From assembly GCA_041583135.1 (NCBI GenBank), contig JBFHGJ010000022.1:1-61800 (forward strand): a stretch of 61,800 bases of DNA, read 5' to 3'. Source of the stretch: JABSOG01 sp041583135. Its GTDB lineage: Bacteria; Pseudomonadota; Gammaproteobacteria; Enterobacterales; Alteromonadaceae. The position numbers and the translations under genes are program-made. Position 1 is the stretch's first letter. Each line of letters begins with the position of its first letter. The notes below the pieces were generated by a model. It saw nothing but the letters and a program-made list of their open reading frames with translations. It was not told the origin of the DNA and did no database searches. Of this stretch, positions 16,715 to 26,554 are shown piece by piece.

Positions 16715-17755
16715 ATGGATACCAACAAACAAAAAGCCCTCGATGCCGCGATGTCACAAATCGAGCGTCAGTTCGGTAAAGGTTCTATTATGCGTCTTGG
16801 TGATAACCGCACCATGGATATAGAAACCATTTCAACGGGGTCTTTGACTCTGGATATTGCTCTTGGCGCCGGTGGCTTGCCGATGGGGCGTATCGTTGAA
16901 ATTTATGGCCCTGAAAGCTCGGGTAAAACCACACTGACACTACAAGTGATTGCCGAAGCGCAGAAAAACGGTAAAACCTGTGCCTTCGTCGATGCCGAGC
17001 ATGCGCTTGATCCGGTTTATGCCAAGAAGTTGGGTGTGAACATTGATGATTTGTTGGTTTCTCAGCCCGATACCGGTGAGCAGGCCCTTGAGATCTGTGA
17101 CATGTTGACCCGCTCAGGTGCAGTTGATGTGATTGTGGTTGACTCTGTAGCGGCCTTGACGCCAAAAGCTGAAATTGAAGGTGAAATTGGTGACTCTCAC
17201 ATGGGCTTAGCCGCTCGTATGATGAGCCAAGCCATGCGTAAGATGACCGGTAACCTTAAGCAGTCAAACACCTTGTTGATTTTCATCAACCAAATTCGTA
17301 TGAAGATTGGTGTGATGTTTGGCAACCCTGAAACCACCACCGGTGGTAACGCCCTGAAGTTTTATGCCTCTGTGCGTTTAGATATTCGTCGTACTGGTGC
17401 GATTAAAGACGGTGATGAGATTGTTGGTAACGAAACCCGTGTTAAAGTGGTTAAGAACAAGATCTCGCCACCATTTAAACAAGCTGATTTTCAAATTCTT
17501 TATGGCCGCGGTATTTCTAAAGAAGCCGAGCTATTGGACTTGGGTGTTGCTCATAAGATGGTAGATAAGGCCGGTGCCTGGTACAGCTACAATGGCGATA
17601 AGATTGGCCAAGGTAAGAGCAACGCCGTGAAATACATCACAGATAACCCTGAGATTGCCAATGAGCTTGAAAGCAAGTTGCGCGACTTATTGTTGCAAAA
17701 TGCCGTTATCTCAGAAGATGATAAAGACGACGCTGGTGCAGAGCCACAGTTTTAA
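16715..17755 (+). CDS. recA: Recombinase RecA
   Basis: 346 residues, with GGAG six bases before the chosen ATG. It forms filaments on single-stranded DNA, drives strand exchange and triggers LexA self-cleavage. Seen: Walker A GPESSGKTT, Walker B VIVVDSVAAL, L2 loop region FGNPETTTGGNALKFY and an acidic C-terminus (EDDKDDAG). Two LexA boxes lie upstream. The usual recX gene does not follow: the next 930 bases have no open frame of that kind. Confidence 0.98.
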   Translation: MDTNKQKALDAAMSQIERQFGKGSIMRLGDNRTMDIETISTGSLTLDIALGAGGLPMGRIVEIYGPESSGKTTLTLQVIAEAQKNGKTCAFVDAEHALDPVYAKKLGVNIDDLLVSQPDTGEQALEICDMLTRSGAVDVIVVDSVAALTPKAEIEGEIGDSHMGLAARMMSQAMRKMTGNLKQSNTLLIFINQIRMKIGVMFGNPETTTGGNALKFYASVRLDIRRTGAIKDGDEIVGNETRVKVVKNKISPPFKQADFQILYGRGISKEAELLDLGVAHKMVDKAGAWYSYNGDKIGQGKSNAVKYITDNPEIANELESKLRDLLLQNAVISEDDKDDAGAEPQF

Positions 17756-17816
17756 GGTGTGACCTTAGGTTAAGTTGTCGTTTGCTCACCCGATAAGGTG
17801 ATTGCTGTTAAAGTTT

Positions 17817-17872
17817 TAAAGGACTAAAGGACTAAAGGACTAAAGGACTAAAGGACAAAAGGACAAAAGGAT
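17817..17872 (+). repeat. 8-bp tandem repeat
   Basis: Five perfect units of TAAAGGAC are followed by AAAAGGAC and AAAAGGAT, seven units in 56 bases. It starts about 60 bases after the recA stop and before the terminator, so it should be in the recA 3' untranslated RNA. Confidence 0.95.
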
Positions 17873-18052
17873 ACAGGTATGTTGGCGTTATATAGTGGTA
17901 GAGGAATTTAGAGGTTGTATTAAAGGTAGTAAGGATACGTTTAAAAGTAATAACGCCAAAAGCTAACGCCAAAGTGCCAAGCGGCTTAAGCGACGAAGGA
18001 TACGAGTGATTAGCCAGTTGTGACAACCACACCTAACAACCACGCACCATAG

Positions 18053-18089
18053 CGGGCCTGAGTTTGATAACTCAGGCCCGTTTTGTTTT
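18053..18089 (+). terminator. Rho-independent terminator downstream of recA
   Basis: CGGGCCTGAG and CTCAGGCCCG form a 10-bp stem with an 8-base loop, followed by TTTTGTTTT. It lies about 300 bases after the recA stop. Confidence 0.9.
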
Positions 18090-18687
18090 ATGGCGCCAAA
18101 GACAATGTGATGGCTTGTGCTGTTTTGCGTAGTGCCGTGGCGTACTGTGCGGCTTAATTATCGCGGCGTAAGGCTGTTACAGCGTGACGTTTGTACGTTA
18201 TTTGGCCGTGTCGTCAGATTAAAGCCATTGGTTTTACTTGGGCTTTTTGGGCAAAAATGTGACAAATTGGATTTCAGCTTTGATCGTCCTATGACATTTT
18301 GCTTAAAAACCAAGCGCTTTTTAGATTTTTAAGCAAAACTTGTAAAAATACTTAATATTTTTTTAATTCTTTGATATATAAATAAAAAAATAGCTATTTT
18401 TTACAGAAAATTTGGCCCTTTGTGGCGGCTATTGAGGCTTACAGACATATTCGCCCTTTTATTACAAGCCGTTTATGCATATCATGCGCCCATCATTGTT
18501 TCTACAAATAAATAACAGAAAAACTTGTCTGTTCTACTAATTGTAGATATACATTTAAGAAGCTACTGCCAAAGCGCATAGACATTTTGTCGCTAAACCA
18601 ATGGGCAGAACAGGGATGCAATAGTGCTTTCAACTAATTGAATAGTATTGATTTTTACACTTAAAGTTTAAGGAATCATAAGAATTT

Positions 18688-21342
18688 ATGGGTAAGTCAC
18701 TCGTTATTGTGGAGTCACCGGCGAAGGCGAAGACCATCAACAAGTATCTGGGTAAAGACTTTGTGGTCAAATCCAGCGTTGGTCATATCCGTGACCTGCC
18801 GACTTCCGGCAAGAGCAAAACCGTAGCGACAAAAACCCCCGCCGAAGTGAAGAAAATGTCTCCTGAGGCTAAAGCAGAATATAAGAAGCAAAAAGATAAA
18901 GCTGCTTTGGTTGCTCGCATGGGGGTCGATCCTGAGAATCACTGGAATGCCGAATACGAGATCCTGCCCGGCAAAGAAAAAGTCGTATCCGAGTTACAAA
19001 AACTCGCTGAAAAAGCCGACAACGTCTACCTCGCATCGGATTTGGATAGAGAGGGGGAGGCCATTGCGTGGCATTTGCAGGAAGTGATCGGTGGTGAACC
19101 GGAGAAATTTAAGCGGGTGGTGTTCAATGAGATCACCAAATCAGCCATTGAGCAGGCGTTCTCTCAGCCCGGTGAAGTCAACATCGCTAGAGTCAATGCA
19201 CAGCAGACAAGACGCTTTTTAGACCGTGTGGTTGGTTTTATGGTGTCGCCGTTGCTGTGGAAAAAAGTGGCCAGAGGCTTGTCTGCCGGTCGAGTTCAAT
19301 CGGTTGCGGTGCGTTTGGTTGCAGAAAAAGAACGTGATATCAAAGCGTTTGTGCCTGAGGAGTTTTGGGATCTTCATGCCCAATTGCAATCTCAAGCCAG
19401 CGATCAGCTGCGAATGCAGGTGACCAAGCAAAACGGCGAGGCGTTCAAGCCGGTCAATGAAGCACAAGCCAAACAGGCTGTTGCCTTGTTGCAATCTGCC
19501 GATTACTCGGTCAGCAACCGTGAAGATAAAGCGACGTCCAGTAAGGCCAGTGCGCCTTTTATCACCTCTACGCTACAGCAATCGGCATCAACCCGATTGG
19601 GCTTTGGGGTGAAAAAGACCATGATGGTCGCTCAGAAGCTTTACGAAGCCGGTCATATTACTTATATGAGAACCGATTCGACCAATCTCAGTGCCGATGC
19701 CATCGGCGCCGTGCGCGGTTATATCGAGCAGCAATTCGGTCAACAGTATTTGCCTGAAAGCCCGATTGTTTATGGCTCTAAAGGTAATGCCCAGGAGGCG
19801 CATGAGGCTATTCGTCCATCGGATGTCAATGTGCTCAGTGGCCACCTCGATGGTATCGACAATGACGGCAAGCGCTTATATGAGCTTATTTGGCGCCAGT
19901 TCGTTGCCTGCCAAATGGTGCCAGCCAAATACGACTCTACGACTTTGACAGTCAGCGCTGCCGGCTTTGAATTAAAAGCCAAAGGTCGGGTATTGAAGTT
20001 TGATGGTTGGACTAGAGTGCAGCCGTCGGTGAAGAAAAAAGGTGAAGAAGACAACACCTTGCCGGACATCGCCGTTGGCGAAAGTCTGAAGCTGCTTGAG
20101 CTTGACCCAAGACAACACTTTACCAAGCCTCCGGCCCGTTACAACGAGGCGTCGTTGGTTAAAGAGTTGGAAAAACGTGGTATTGGTAGGCCATCTACCT
20201 ACGCCAGCATCATCTCTACCATTCAAGATAGAGGTTATGTGCGTCTGGAAAACAAACGTTTTTATGCCGAAAAGATGGGGGAGATCGTCAACGAACGCTT
20301 GATTGAGAACTTCTCTGATTTATTGAGCTATGATTTCACCGCCAATATGGAGCATAAACTCGATCAGATAGCGGAAAACGAACAGCAATGGCTTAAGGTA
20401 CTTGATGATTTCTATCAAGGCTTCACCAAACAGTTGGAAAAGGCCGACGCCGCTCCTGAAGAAGGTGGCATGAGGCCCAATCAGGTGGTACTGACTGATG
20501 TCGAGTGTACATCTTGCGGCCGCAAAATGGGCATTCGTACCGGCACCACCGGGGTGTTCTTAGGTTGCTCTGGTTATGCTTTGCCGCCAAAAGAGCGTTG
20601 TACCAACACCATGAATTTGATCAACGGTGAAGAAGCCATTGCCGCTGATGTAGAAGACGTTGAAACCGAAGCGCTTAGGCAAAAACATCGTTGTCCCAAG
20701 TGTGGCACGGCGATGGACAGTTACCTGATTGATGAAGAACGCAAACTTCATGTTTGTGGTAACAATCCTGAGTGTGAAGGCTTTGAGGTTGAAAAAGGTC
20801 AGTTCAAGATCAAAGGCTATGATGGCCCGGTGATCGAATGTGACAAGTGTCAGTCTAATATGGAGCTTAAGTCCGGGCGATTTGGTAAGTATTTCGGTTG
20901 TACCAACCCTGACTGTAAAAACACCCGTAAGCTGCTGAAAAACGGCGAACCGGCGCCACCTAAGGAAGACCCGGTTGATCTGCCTGAGTTGATGTGTGAA
21001 AAATCAGACACGAATTTTGTGCTTCGTGATGGTGCTGCCGGGTTATTCTTAGCGGCAAAAACCTTCCCGAAATCACGAGAAACTCGGGCGCCTTTGGTTG
21101 AAGAACTGGCTCGTTTTAGAGATAGAATTTCGCCGAAGTTCTACTATTTGGCCGATGCGCCGCAAACCGATCCAGATGGCAATAAGGCGGTAGTGCGCTA
21201 TTCACGTAAGAGCAAAGAGCAGTACGTGATGACTGAGGTTGACGGCAAAGCGACCGGCTGGACCGCCAAATACCAAAGCGGTAAATGGGTCGAAGAAGCC
21301 AAGACTACCAAAGCCAAAGCGGCGGCGAAAAAGAAAAAGTAG
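18688..21342 (+). CDS. topA: DNA topoisomerase I
   Basis: 884 residues. It relaxes negative supercoils by cutting one strand. Seen: N-terminal Toprim (SLVIVESPAKAKTINKYLG, ASDLDREGEAIAWHL), the active-site tyrosine in GHITYMRTDSTNLS at about residue 324, and three C-terminal zinc ribbons (CTSCGRK, HRCPKCGTAMDS, IECDKCQSN with paired Cys). A lysine-rich tail follows (KTTKAKAAAKKKK). GGAATCATAAGAA precedes the ATG. A 27-residue insert between the Toprim parts (KTPAEVKKMSPEAKAEYKKQ) is usual for this group. Confidence 0.97.
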   Translation: MGKSLVIVESPAKAKTINKYLGKDFVVKSSVGHIRDLPTSGKSKTVATKTPAEVKKMSPEAKAEYKKQKDKAALVARMGVDPENHWNAEYEILPGKEKVVSELQKLAEKADNVYLASDLDREGEAIAWHLQEVIGGEPEKFKRVVFNEITKSAIEQAFSQPGEVNIARVNAQQTRRFLDRVVGFMVSPLLWKKVARGLSAGRVQSVAVRLVAEKERDIKAFVPEEFWDLHAQLQSQASDQLRMQVTKQNGEAFKPVNEAQAKQAVALLQSADYSVSNREDKATSSKASAPFITSTLQQSASTRLGFGVKKTMMVAQKLYEAGHITYMRTDSTNLSADAIGAVRGYIEQQFGQQYLPESPIVYGSKGNAQEAHEAIRPSDVNVLSGHLDGIDNDGKRLYELIWRQFVACQMVPAKYDSTTLTVSAAGFELKAKGRVLKFDGWTRVQPSVKKKGEEDNTLPDIAVGESLKLLELDPRQHFTKPPARYNEASLVKELEKRGIGRPSTYASIISTIQDRGYVRLENKRFYAEKMGEIVNERLIENFSDLLSYDFTANMEHKLDQIAENEQQWLKVLDDFYQGFTKQLEKADAAPEEGGMRPNQVVLTDVECTSCGRKMGIRTGTTGVFLGCSGYALPPKERCTNTMNLINGEEAIAADVEDVETEALRQKHRCPKCGTAMDSYLIDEERKLHVCGNNPECEGFEVEKGQFKIKGYDGPVIECDKCQSNMELKSGRFGKYFGCTNPDCKNTRKLLKNGEPAPPKEDPVDLPELMCEKSDTNFVLRDGAAGLFLAAKTFPKSRETRAPLVEELARFRDRISPKFYYLADAPQTDPDGNKAVVRYSRKSKEQYVMTEVDGKATGWTAKYQSGKWVEEAKTTKAKAAAKKKK

Positions 21343-21383
21343 TCGCCACAGGCAATCATCAAGGAAGATTGAACAAACAAGTT

Positions 21384-21409
21384 AGACCACCGGCGCCCGT
21401 CGGTGGTCT
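21384..21409 (+). terminator. Hairpin after topA
   Basis: AGACCACCG and CGGTGGTCT form a 9-bp stem with an 8-base loop. ATTATTGGATTT follows, so the T run is weak. Confidence 0.6.
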
Positions 21410-21438
21410 ATTATTGGATTTACCGTTGCTAGCAAGGT

Positions 21439-21750
21439 GTGTTGAAGTTGAGCGAACCACAAATCCTTAGCGATAGCCAAATCGAAACGCTATTAAAACC
21501 CCTACCTGATTGGCGTTATGAACAGGGCAAGCTGTATAAAGCCTTTGCCTTCAGTAACTTTCGCCGTGCCTTTGCTTTTATGAGTGAAGTTGCTATGGTC
21601 GCCGAAGTCCTTGACCATCACCCCGATTGGTTCAATAGTTATAACAAGGTCAACATTGCGTTATTCCATCATCGTAAAAACGCGGTGACCGACCTCGATA
21701 TTCAGTTTGCCAAACGCATTGAGGCGATTTATTTGGACTATAGAGCCTGA
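21439..21750 (+). CDS. phhB: Pterin-4-alpha-carbinolamine dehydratase
   Basis: About 100 residues. It recycles the pterin cofactor used by phenylalanine hydroxylase. Seen: the signature VLDHHPDWFNSYNKVNIALF and the ending AKRIEAIYLDY. The start is uncertain: GTG, TTG and another TTG lie in frame within ten bases, with AAGG upstream. No phenylalanine hydroxylase gene is nearby, so it may be a stand-alone copy. Confidence 0.88.
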   Translation: MLKLSEPQILSDSQIETLLKPLPDWRYEQGKLYKAFAFSNFRRAFAFMSEVAMVAEVLDHHPDWFNSYNKVNIALFHHRKNAVTDLDIQFAKRIEAIYLDYRA

Positions 21751-21818
21751 CAACAAAGCGCCTTTGACATTGGCCACGGCTGCTTATTGCTGCAACAGAC
21801 CAGCTAAGTGAGAAAACT

Positions 21819-23048
21819 TTGAAATACACTGACGAATTTATCAAACAGATACCAAAATCCGATTTGCACCTGCACCTTGACGGGAGCTTGAGGCTCGATA
21901 GCCTGCTGGATATGGCCAAAGTCACCAAAACCCAGCTGCCATCATATACCGTTGAGGGGATGAAAGAGCTGGTCTTCAAGGACAAATACAAAAACTTAGG
22001 TGAGTATCTGCACTGCTTTCAATATACCTGTGCGGTGTTACGCGACCTTGAAAACCTTGAGCGTTCTGCCTACGAGTTGGCTATCGACAATCAAAACGAA
22101 GGGGTCAATTATATCGAGGTGCGGTTCGCCCCGCAGCTATTGACCGATCCTGCTGCGGGGATTTTGCAAGACCATGTGCTTGAGGCTGTCAACGATGGTC
22201 TTAAACGAGCGCAAATGGAATACAATCAATCCGATGATGTGCGCAGCGGTGAAAAACCGCGTTTTGAATACGGTATTATTGCCTGCGCCATGCGGATGTT
22301 TGGGCCAAAAGGTTTCTCGCCTTATTACACTAAGATTTTCAACGCCATGCCTGAATTTGAGGCGATGGACGTAATTCAGGTTGCGGCGATGGACTTGGTT
22401 AAAGCCTGCGTGCGTATTCGTGATTCAAAGGGCATTCCAATTGTCGGCATTGACTTGGCCGGACAAGAAAGTGGTTACCCGGCGGGTAAGTTTAAAGAGG
22501 TGTATAAATTCGCTCATCAGAACTTTCTGTCAAAGACTATTCACGCCGGTGAAGCCTATGGCGCCGAAAGCGTTTTTGAGGCCATCACCGAATGTTTTGC
22601 CGATAGAATCGGCCATGGTTATTCGCTGTTTATTCCTGAGATGATCAAAGATGAGCGCATTGGCGATAGGCAAAAGTACATCAATTCGTTGGCTTCGTTT
22701 ATCGCCGACAAGCGAATTGCCATTGAGGTTTGCCTCACCTCAAATCTACAAACCAACCCTGAAATTGGGAATGTCAAACAGCATAAATTCCGTGATATTT
22801 TGGATAACCGTATTGCACTTAGTCTGTGTACGGACAACCGCTTGGTGTCCAATACCAGCGTCAGCAACGAATTTAGGTTGGCGTTGGACAACTTCGATAT
22901 TTCGTTCAATCGCTTAAAAGACATCGTTGCCGACGGCTTTAAAAAGAGCTTTTTCGGTCATGACTATGTCAATAAGCGCGCCTATGCCAAAGACTGTATG
23001 AATTATTTTAATAAAGTTGCCAAAAAGCATGGGCTTATGGCAGATTAA
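21819..23048 (+). CDS. Adenosine deaminase family hydrolase
   Basis: 409 residues with a TTG start (MKYTDEFIKQIPKSDLHLHL). It should deaminate adenosine or a related 6-aminopurine. Seen: zinc ligands in HLHLDGS, HAGE in the middle, GHGYSLF and the last Asp in SLCTDNRLVSNT. The TDNRL form, with Asn after the metal-binding Asp, is known from several bacterial adenosine deaminases. It is longer than E. coli Add (333) because of an insert around residues 130-175 (QSDDVRSGEKPRFEYG). Substrate preference cannot be read from sequence. Confidence 0.85.
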   Translation: MKYTDEFIKQIPKSDLHLHLDGSLRLDSLLDMAKVTKTQLPSYTVEGMKELVFKDKYKNLGEYLHCFQYTCAVLRDLENLERSAYELAIDNQNEGVNYIEVRFAPQLLTDPAAGILQDHVLEAVNDGLKRAQMEYNQSDDVRSGEKPRFEYGIIACAMRMFGPKGFSPYYTKIFNAMPEFEAMDVIQVAAMDLVKACVRIRDSKGIPIVGIDLAGQESGYPAGKFKEVYKFAHQNFLSKTIHAGEAYGAESVFEAITECFADRIGHGYSLFIPEMIKDERIGDRQKYINSLASFIADKRIAIEVCLTSNLQTNPEIGNVKQHKFRDILDNRIALSLCTDNRLVSNTSVSNEFRLALDNFDISFNRLKDIVADGFKKSFFGHDYVNKRAYAKDCMNYFNKVAKKHGLMAD

Positions 23049-23135
23049 CAGCCTGTGCGACAAAAGCGCTTTACGGTGCGCTGTGGCTATTTTTACCAGT
23101 CGTTAATAACCTAGAGTAAAGATAAAGGTTGGTTG

Positions 23136-23375
23136 ATGGAAATTTGGAAAAAACCGCGTGCTTTGGCGGTGGAAGATTACTATGTCACTGACAGTATGAT
23201 TTGTTTTTTAATCAATGATGGCCGTACCCTATCTGTCCCGGTCAGTTCATTCCCCGCTTTAAGCTGCGCCGAGTACAGTGCGGTGCGCAATTGTGAGATC
23301 TGTGATGATGGCCTTGGGTTATGCTGGCCCGAGTTTGATTTAACCGTTCGCTTTGACGACTATCTCACGCCCTAG
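23136..23375 (+). CDS. DUF2442 family protein
   Basis: 79 residues, ATG preceded by AAAGG. It has the DUF2442 pattern: an N-terminal strand pair (CFLINDGRTLSVPVSSFPAL) and the ending LCWPEFDLTVRFDDYL, with the WPE-D core. The function of the family is unknown; members are often found with mobile or toxin-type genes, but here it stands between the deaminase and yoaA. Confidence 0.75.
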   Translation: MEIWKKPRALAVEDYYVTDSMICFLINDGRTLSVPVSSFPALSCAEYSAVRNCEICDDGLGLCWPEFDLTVRFDDYLTP

Positions 23376-23431
23376 GTTATCGCCTGCGGCTGGGTTATAC
23401 TACCGCTCTTTTGGCATATTGCGGTATTAAC

Positions 23432-25345
23432 ATGAACCCGACGACCCGGGCATTTAGCGAAGATGGTTTGCTGGCCAAGGCCATTGATGGTTTTGCTTGT
23501 CGTGACGAGCAGCTCAAAATGGCCGAAGCGGTGCAGCAGGCCATCGATAAAGCGCAAACCTTGGTGGTTGAAGCAGGAACCGGTACTGGTAAGACTTACG
23601 CCTATTTGGTGCCTGCGCTGCTATCCGATAAAAAGGTGATTGTTTCAACCGGGACTAAAAATCTGCAAGAACAGCTGTTTTATCGTGATCTGCCGAAAAT
23701 CAAAGCGGCCATGGGCAGTGGTAAATCCACTGCGCTGCTCAAAGGGCGTGCCAACTATTTGTGTCTATACCGTCTTACCCAGCATACCACCCATGTGCCG
23801 GTGAAAGACAAGTCGATTATTTCCGATCTCAACAAGGTCAAACACTGGTCTACCCAAACTCAAAGCGGCGATGTTGGCGAGTTGACCTCGGTGGCTGAAG
23901 ATTCCCAAGTCTTTCCCTATATCACCAGCAATGCCGATAATTGTATTGGCAGTGACTGTCCGGATTTTGCCGAGTGCTATTTGGTTAAAGCCCGTAAAAA
24001 AGCGATGGACTCTGATTTGGTGGTGGTCAACCACCATTTGTTTTTCGCCGACCTTGCACTTAAAGACATCGGTTTTGGCGAGCTTATTCCCGCTACCGAT
24101 TTGGTGATTTTTGACGAGGCTCATCAGCTACCGGATATTGCCTGTGATTATTTTGGCGAGAGTTTGTCGTCAAGGCAAATGCTGGAGTTGTGTCGTGACA
24201 TCATTGTGGAATATCGTGCCAAGCTGACCGACATGCGGCAATTGGCTAAGGCGGCCGAAAAGCTTGAACTCACAGTTGCTGACTGGCGTTTGTGTTTTGG
24301 TATGGACTCGACCAGAGGCAACTGGCGTGATGCCCTCAGACGAGATGAGCTTAAAAATGTCATGGCGCGGCTAAAAACCGACCTTGATTTTTTATATCAG
24401 GTCTTAAAGTTGGCATTGTCGCGAACCGAAGCTATTGACCATTGTTTTGACCGTTGTGTGGCTATCATGCAAAGGCTCGATAAGCTGATGTCAGTTGATA
24501 AAAAAGGCTTTAGCTATTGGTACGAAACGACCTCACGACACGTCAAACTCAACCTGACGCCTTTGAGCATTGCCGATAAGTTTTCAGCAGTGGTTAGCGC
24601 CGAGCAGACCGCTTGGGTGTTTACCTCGGCAACTTTAGCGGTTGACGACTCTTTTGCCCATTACACTGCGACGATGGGGCTTGATAGCGCTCAGCAGCTG
24701 ATTTTGCAAAGTCCTTTTGCCTATGAAACTCAAGCGCTGTGTTGCGTGCCGCGGTATTTGCCTGAGCCGAACGACTATCAAATGACCGATGCCATTGTCT
24801 CTTTGGCCATCACTTTGATTGAAGCCGCCAAAGGAAGGAGTTTTTTACTCTTTACCAGTCATCGCATGTTGCGTATTGTGGCCGAGCGTTTAACCGATAA
24901 AACCGACTATCCCTTGTTGGTGCAGGGGGCAACGTCGAAGCGCCTGTTGCTTGAACAGTTTTCCGAACATGGCAATGCCGTATTGCTTGGCACTGCCAGT
25001 TTTTGGGAGGGGGTGGATGTTCGAGGGGATGCGCTAAGTTGTGTGGTGATAGACAAGCTGCCCTTTGCCGCTCCTGATGAACCCCTGCTGCAAGCGAGGA
25101 TGGAAGACTGCCGGTTAAACGGCGGCGACCCGTTTGCGCAAGTACAGATCCCGCAGGCGGTGATCAGTCTCAAGCAAGGGGTAGGGCGGCTTATTCGCGA
25201 TGCCAAAGACAAAGGGGTGTTGGTGATCTGCGACAACAGGCTCATTACCCGTCATTACGGCCAGACCTTTATCAAAAGTTTACCGCCGATGAAACGCACC
25301 CGAGACTTGACCCGCGCGGTGCAATTCTTACAATCCATTGATTAA
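23432..25345 (+). CDS. yoaA: DinG-family ATP-dependent DNA helicase
   Basis: 637 residues; the start MNPTTRAFSEDGLLAK is chosen over an open frame upstream. It unwinds DNA 5' to 3' and has an iron-sulfur cluster. Seen: Walker A EAGTGTGKTYAYLVPA, four Cys for the cluster (YLCLYR, CIGSDCPDFAECY), DEAH as FDEAHQLPD, and motif VI QGVGRLIRD. Order yoaA-tsaB matches many gammaproteobacteria. Confidence 0.93.
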   Translation: MNPTTRAFSEDGLLAKAIDGFACRDEQLKMAEAVQQAIDKAQTLVVEAGTGTGKTYAYLVPALLSDKKVIVSTGTKNLQEQLFYRDLPKIKAAMGSGKSTALLKGRANYLCLYRLTQHTTHVPVKDKSIISDLNKVKHWSTQTQSGDVGELTSVAEDSQVFPYITSNADNCIGSDCPDFAECYLVKARKKAMDSDLVVVNHHLFFADLALKDIGFGELIPATDLVIFDEAHQLPDIACDYFGESLSSRQMLELCRDIIVEYRAKLTDMRQLAKAAEKLELTVADWRLCFGMDSTRGNWRDALRRDELKNVMARLKTDLDFLYQVLKLALSRTEAIDHCFDRCVAIMQRLDKLMSVDKKGFSYWYETTSRHVKLNLTPLSIADKFSAVVSAEQTAWVFTSATLAVDDSFAHYTATMGLDSAQQLILQSPFAYETQALCCVPRYLPEPNDYQMTDAIVSLAITLIEAAKGRSFLLFTSHRMLRIVAERLTDKTDYPLLVQGATSKRLLLEQFSEHGNAVLLGTASFWEGVDVRGDALSCVVIDKLPFAAPDEPLLQARMEDCRLNGGDPFAQVQIPQAVISLKQGVGRLIRDAKDKGVLVICDNRLITRHYGQTFIKSLPPMKRTRDLTRAVQFLQSID

Positions 25346-25380
25346 TCCCGACCGACTCAACTACAGGAATCCATTGACTC

Positions 25381-26070
25381 ATGAGTGCAGCGATCTTAGC
25401 CATAGATGCATCGACAGAAGCCTGCTCTGTGGCATTGCAGGTAAATAATGCCACCGCCCACCGTTTTGAACTGTGTCCACAACAACACAGTCAGCGCATT
25501 TTGCCGATGGTCGATGAAGTGCTCAATGAGTTGAACGTCAAGCTAGGTGAACTCGATGCCATTGCCTTTGGTTGTGGTCCGGGGAGTTTTACCGGCGTGC
25601 GTATCTCTATCGGTGTTGCGCAGGGCCTTGCCTTTGGTGCCGACTTGCCGATGGTCGGCATTTCGACACTCGAAGCGATGGCCTATGGCGCCGTCAGCCG
25701 GTTTGGCCAAACTAAGGTTGTTGCGGCAATCGATGCCCGCATGGGAGAGATTTATACGGCAGAGTTTGCCGCCGAGCAAGGCAACTTCTGCCGCCTAAGC
25801 AATGACGCTGTGGTTGCCCCCGAGCAGGCTCAGTTTAGTCTTGATGCCGATATTTGTGCTGTCGGCACAGGTTGGCAGACCTATGGCGAGCAGTTGAAGA
25901 CGGCGTTTTCTAGCGTGGGTGATGTTGGGATTTTATATCCTGATGCGCAAGATATGCTGCCGTTGGCACAAAAAGCCTTGGCACAAGGGTTGCAAGTTAG
26001 TGCCGAACAAGCGCAACCTGTCTATGTTCGTGATACCGTTACCTGGAAGAAATTACCCGGTCGCGAATAA
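25381..26070 (+). CDS. tsaB: tRNA t6A synthesis protein TsaB
   Basis: 229 residues, ASKHA fold. With TsaD, TsaE and TsaC it makes threonylcarbamoyladenosine at position 37 of tRNAs reading ANN codons. Seen: ILAIDASTEACSVALQ (phosphate 1 loop), QQHSQRILPMVDEVL, and FGCGPGSFTGVRISIGVAQG, the TsaB signature. The gene begins 36 bases after yoaA and is probably in its operon. Confidence 0.93.
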   Translation: MSAAILAIDASTEACSVALQVNNATAHRFELCPQQHSQRILPMVDEVLNELNVKLGELDAIAFGCGPGSFTGVRISIGVAQGLAFGADLPMVGISTLEAMAYGAVSRFGQTKVVAAIDARMGEIYTAEFAAEQGNFCRLSNDAVVAPEQAQFSLDADICAVGTGWQTYGEQLKTAFSSVGDVGILYPDAQDMLPLAQKALAQGLQVSAEQAQPVYVRDTVTWKKLPGRE

Positions 26071-26135
26071 TTTGTCTATACTAGAGCCGAGGTTGGGTGT
26101 TTTTTAAGCGCGTATCATGTATAAAGGTGTAGCTT

Positions 26136-26471
26136 TTGGCGGTTAATTTCGGTGCCAATATCCCTGCCAACCAAACGGTGGCGGGCGTATTTAACCCTGC
26201 AAAAGGGGTTAATGATCTGCCGCGCCCGCAAGATACGCCCCAGCGGCCTTCAAGTCCTCAACAACATAATCCAGCGACGCCAACTGTTAAGCACGACCCT
26301 AAAGCGATTGCCGTACTGGATGCGCAACGAGAACAAGACGAGCGTGCCCGAACCACCTTCGATAAACCTGACCGCAACACCGCCAAAGCCTTAAACGCCT
26401 ATAACAGTGTTGCCGACACCGAGCGGAAATCTCAGCTACATGATATGTTAGGGGTCGATTTATATATCTGA
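26136..26471 (+). CDS. Short low-complexity protein, unknown function
   Basis: Not recognised. 111 residues from a TTG start that has AAAGG at suitable distance; no in-frame ATG is available upstream. The first half is Pro/Gln/Asn-rich and probably unstructured (RPQDTPQRPSSPQQHNPATP). The second half is a charged helix (DAQREQDERARTTFDK). It lies between tsaB and a lipoprotein-like gene, on the same strand. Confidence 0.5.
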   Translation: MAVNFGANIPANQTVAGVFNPAKGVNDLPRPQDTPQRPSSPQQHNPATPTVKHDPKAIAVLDAQREQDERARTTFDKPDRNTAKALNAYNSVADTERKSQLHDMLGVDLYI

Positions 26472-26554
26472 CACTGACCATTGTGAGGATATCTTGTCTT
26501 AGGCGCTGAGATTGGCTATTTTAGCGCTAGCATAAAACCTAACAGGAACTGTCG

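Larger units (their letters stand above)
17756..18687. other. Long gene-free region between recA and topA
   Basis: 932 bases. It holds an 8-bp tandem repeat, a strong terminator and, in the right half, a very AT-rich stretch (about 18318-18420) that is probably the topA promoter region. No recX or recX remnant was found in any frame; the longest frame is about 70 codons and has no protein-like features. Confidence 0.6.

Noticed and set aside
17880..18035. Possible decayed recX
   Set aside because: No RecX residues or helix pattern could be found in any frame.
18117..18332. A 71-codon frame between recA and topA
   Set aside because: Composition is not protein-like, no ribosome site, and it lies just past a terminator.
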